A stretch of DNA of 64,000 nucleotides from an uncultured Caulobacteraceae bacterium (GTDB taxonomy: Bacteria; Pseudomonadota; Alphaproteobacteria; Caulobacterales; Caulobacteraceae), in contig CAKZPF010000010.1 of the NCBI GenBank assembly GCA_937138625.1, positions 38,489-102,488 on the forward strand. Direction: 5' to 3'. Positions within the stretch are counted from its first letter, which is position 1, and every line of letters begins with the position of its first letter. Made by a program: the position numbers and the translations under genes. Below, piece after piece: positions 63,403-64,000 of the stretch. The notes beneath the pieces were generated by a model. It did not search any database and was not told the origin of the DNA. It worked only from the letters and a program-made list of their open reading frames with translations.

Positions 63403-64000
63403 ATGCAAAGACGTATTGGTCTGACCCTTTTGTGTTTTGGCCTTTGGCTGGCGGCCGCGCTGCCCATGGCGGCGGCCAATCCTGTCCGCACCGATCATGT
63501 CGAGGTGGAACTGGTCACAACCCGCCAGGCCCTGGTGGCGGGGGGCACCACCCAGATGGCCCTGCGCCAGGATCTGGAAGCGGGCTGGCACACCTATTGG
63601 CGCAATCCCGGTGATTCCGGCGAAAGCACACGCATAGACTGGGACCTCCCCCCTGGCGTTTCCATCAGCCCCTTCACCTGGCCCGCACCCCACCGCCTGC
63701 CGTTGGGGCCGCTGGTGAATTATGGCTATGAAGGCGAAGTGCTGTTGCCGTTCACGGTGACGCTGGAGGACAACATTCAAGGCCCCGTGCGCTTGGTGGC
63801 CCATGCCAGCTGGCTGGTGTGCAAAGATATCTGTATCCCCGAAGAGGCCAAGCTCGAGATAACCGTACCGGTAGAACCGCGGCCCACCCCCACAGCCTGG
63901 GCTCAACGGATCGAGGCCGTGCTGGCCGCAGCCCCGGCCCCCAGAGCCGATTGGATCACACATTGGCAGCCCACAGCCACAGGCGCCACCTTGGCCGTGC
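63403..64000 (+). CDS. DsbD-like periplasmic thiol-disulfide protein, N-terminal part
   Basis: The protein starts MQRRIGLTLLCFGLWLAA with a signal peptide and runs off the right edge (about 199 residues). It has the N-terminal DsbD/ScsB-type domain: LRQDLEAGWHTYWRNPGDSGES, LGPLVNYGYEGEVLLP and ASWLVCKDICIPEEAKLE, with the Cys pair CKDIC. Such proteins pass electrons from the cytoplasm to periplasmic thioredoxins. The C-terminal membrane part is not seen. Confidence 0.85.
   Translation, partial: MQRRIGLTLLCFGLWLAAALPMAAANPVRTDHVEVELVTTRQALVAGGTTQMALRQDLEAGWHTYWRNPGDSGESTRIDWDLPPGVSISPFTWPAPHRLPLGPLVNYGYEGEVLLPFTVTLEDNIQGPVRLVAHASWLVCKDICIPEEAKLEITVPVEPRPTPTAWAQRIEAVLAAAPAPRADWITHWQPTATGATLAV

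Overview
The window is gene-dense chromosomal DNA of a flagellated, aerobic, Gram-negative alphaproteobacterium. Evidence: a ctaC-ctaD-ctaB-coxF-ctaG-ctaE-SURF1 oxidase operon, UbiA/UbiD ubiquinone genes, an MsbA-WaaA-LpxK lipid A block, and small families typical of alphaproteobacteria (DUF4170, DUF2093, TIGR02301, TIGR01459, TipF-like). A Rhodospirillales-like lineage is a guess. Genes commonly overlap by 4 bases (ATGA/GTGA). There are no rRNA or tRNA genes, no CRISPR array and no transposon that I can see.

Layout. 1-3.8 kb: glycine cleavage operon gcvT-gcvH-gcvPA-gcvPB (last gene cut by the window edge), read leftward behind a tandem glycine riboswitch. 3.85-13 kb: argS, ispH-rnhA, 3-hydroxybutyrate dehydrogenase with a TIGR02301 protein, yaaA, an FAD-linked oxidase and Sua5/TsaC. 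13-21 kb: YceI/cytochrome b561/YceI, acyl-CoA dehydrogenase, peroxiredoxin, YqgE and a GEDEF-EAL protein. 21-27.8 kb: cytochrome c oxidase operon. 28-32.5 kb: tldD, an AT-rich SIR2-like island, an unannotated 54-residue peptide gene with its own promoter and terminator, and gshA. 32.6-41.7 kb: peptide transporter, rsmE, ubiA-ubiD, three degenerate receiver paralogues, MAPEG-tldE and DUF4170. 42-50 kb: tyrosine phosphatase-like gene, lipid A export/assembly block, purD and xseA. 50-64 kb: DUF2093, M23 peptidase, LpxL-like acyltransferase, TipF-like EAL protein, HAD protein, cheZ-cheY, MaoC-ribF-ileS-lspA-hotdog cluster, SapC, an orphan protein, a thioesterase and the start of a DsbD-like gene.

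How the genes connect. One theme is cyclic-di-GMP and motility: a PdeA-like phosphodiesterase, a TipF-like degenerate EAL protein, cheY with a cheZ carrying two FliM-like tails, and three receiver-like proteins that have lost canonical phosphorylation residues. A second is envelope building (lipid A, lipoprotein signal peptidase, acyltransferases, M23 peptidase). A third is respiration and redox (oxidase operon, b561/YceI, ubiquinone, glutathione, peroxiredoxin). The best candidates for something undescribed are the receiver trio with its shared YFGPCRRR tail, the 54-residue peptide unit, and the lone SIR2-like gene beside it.
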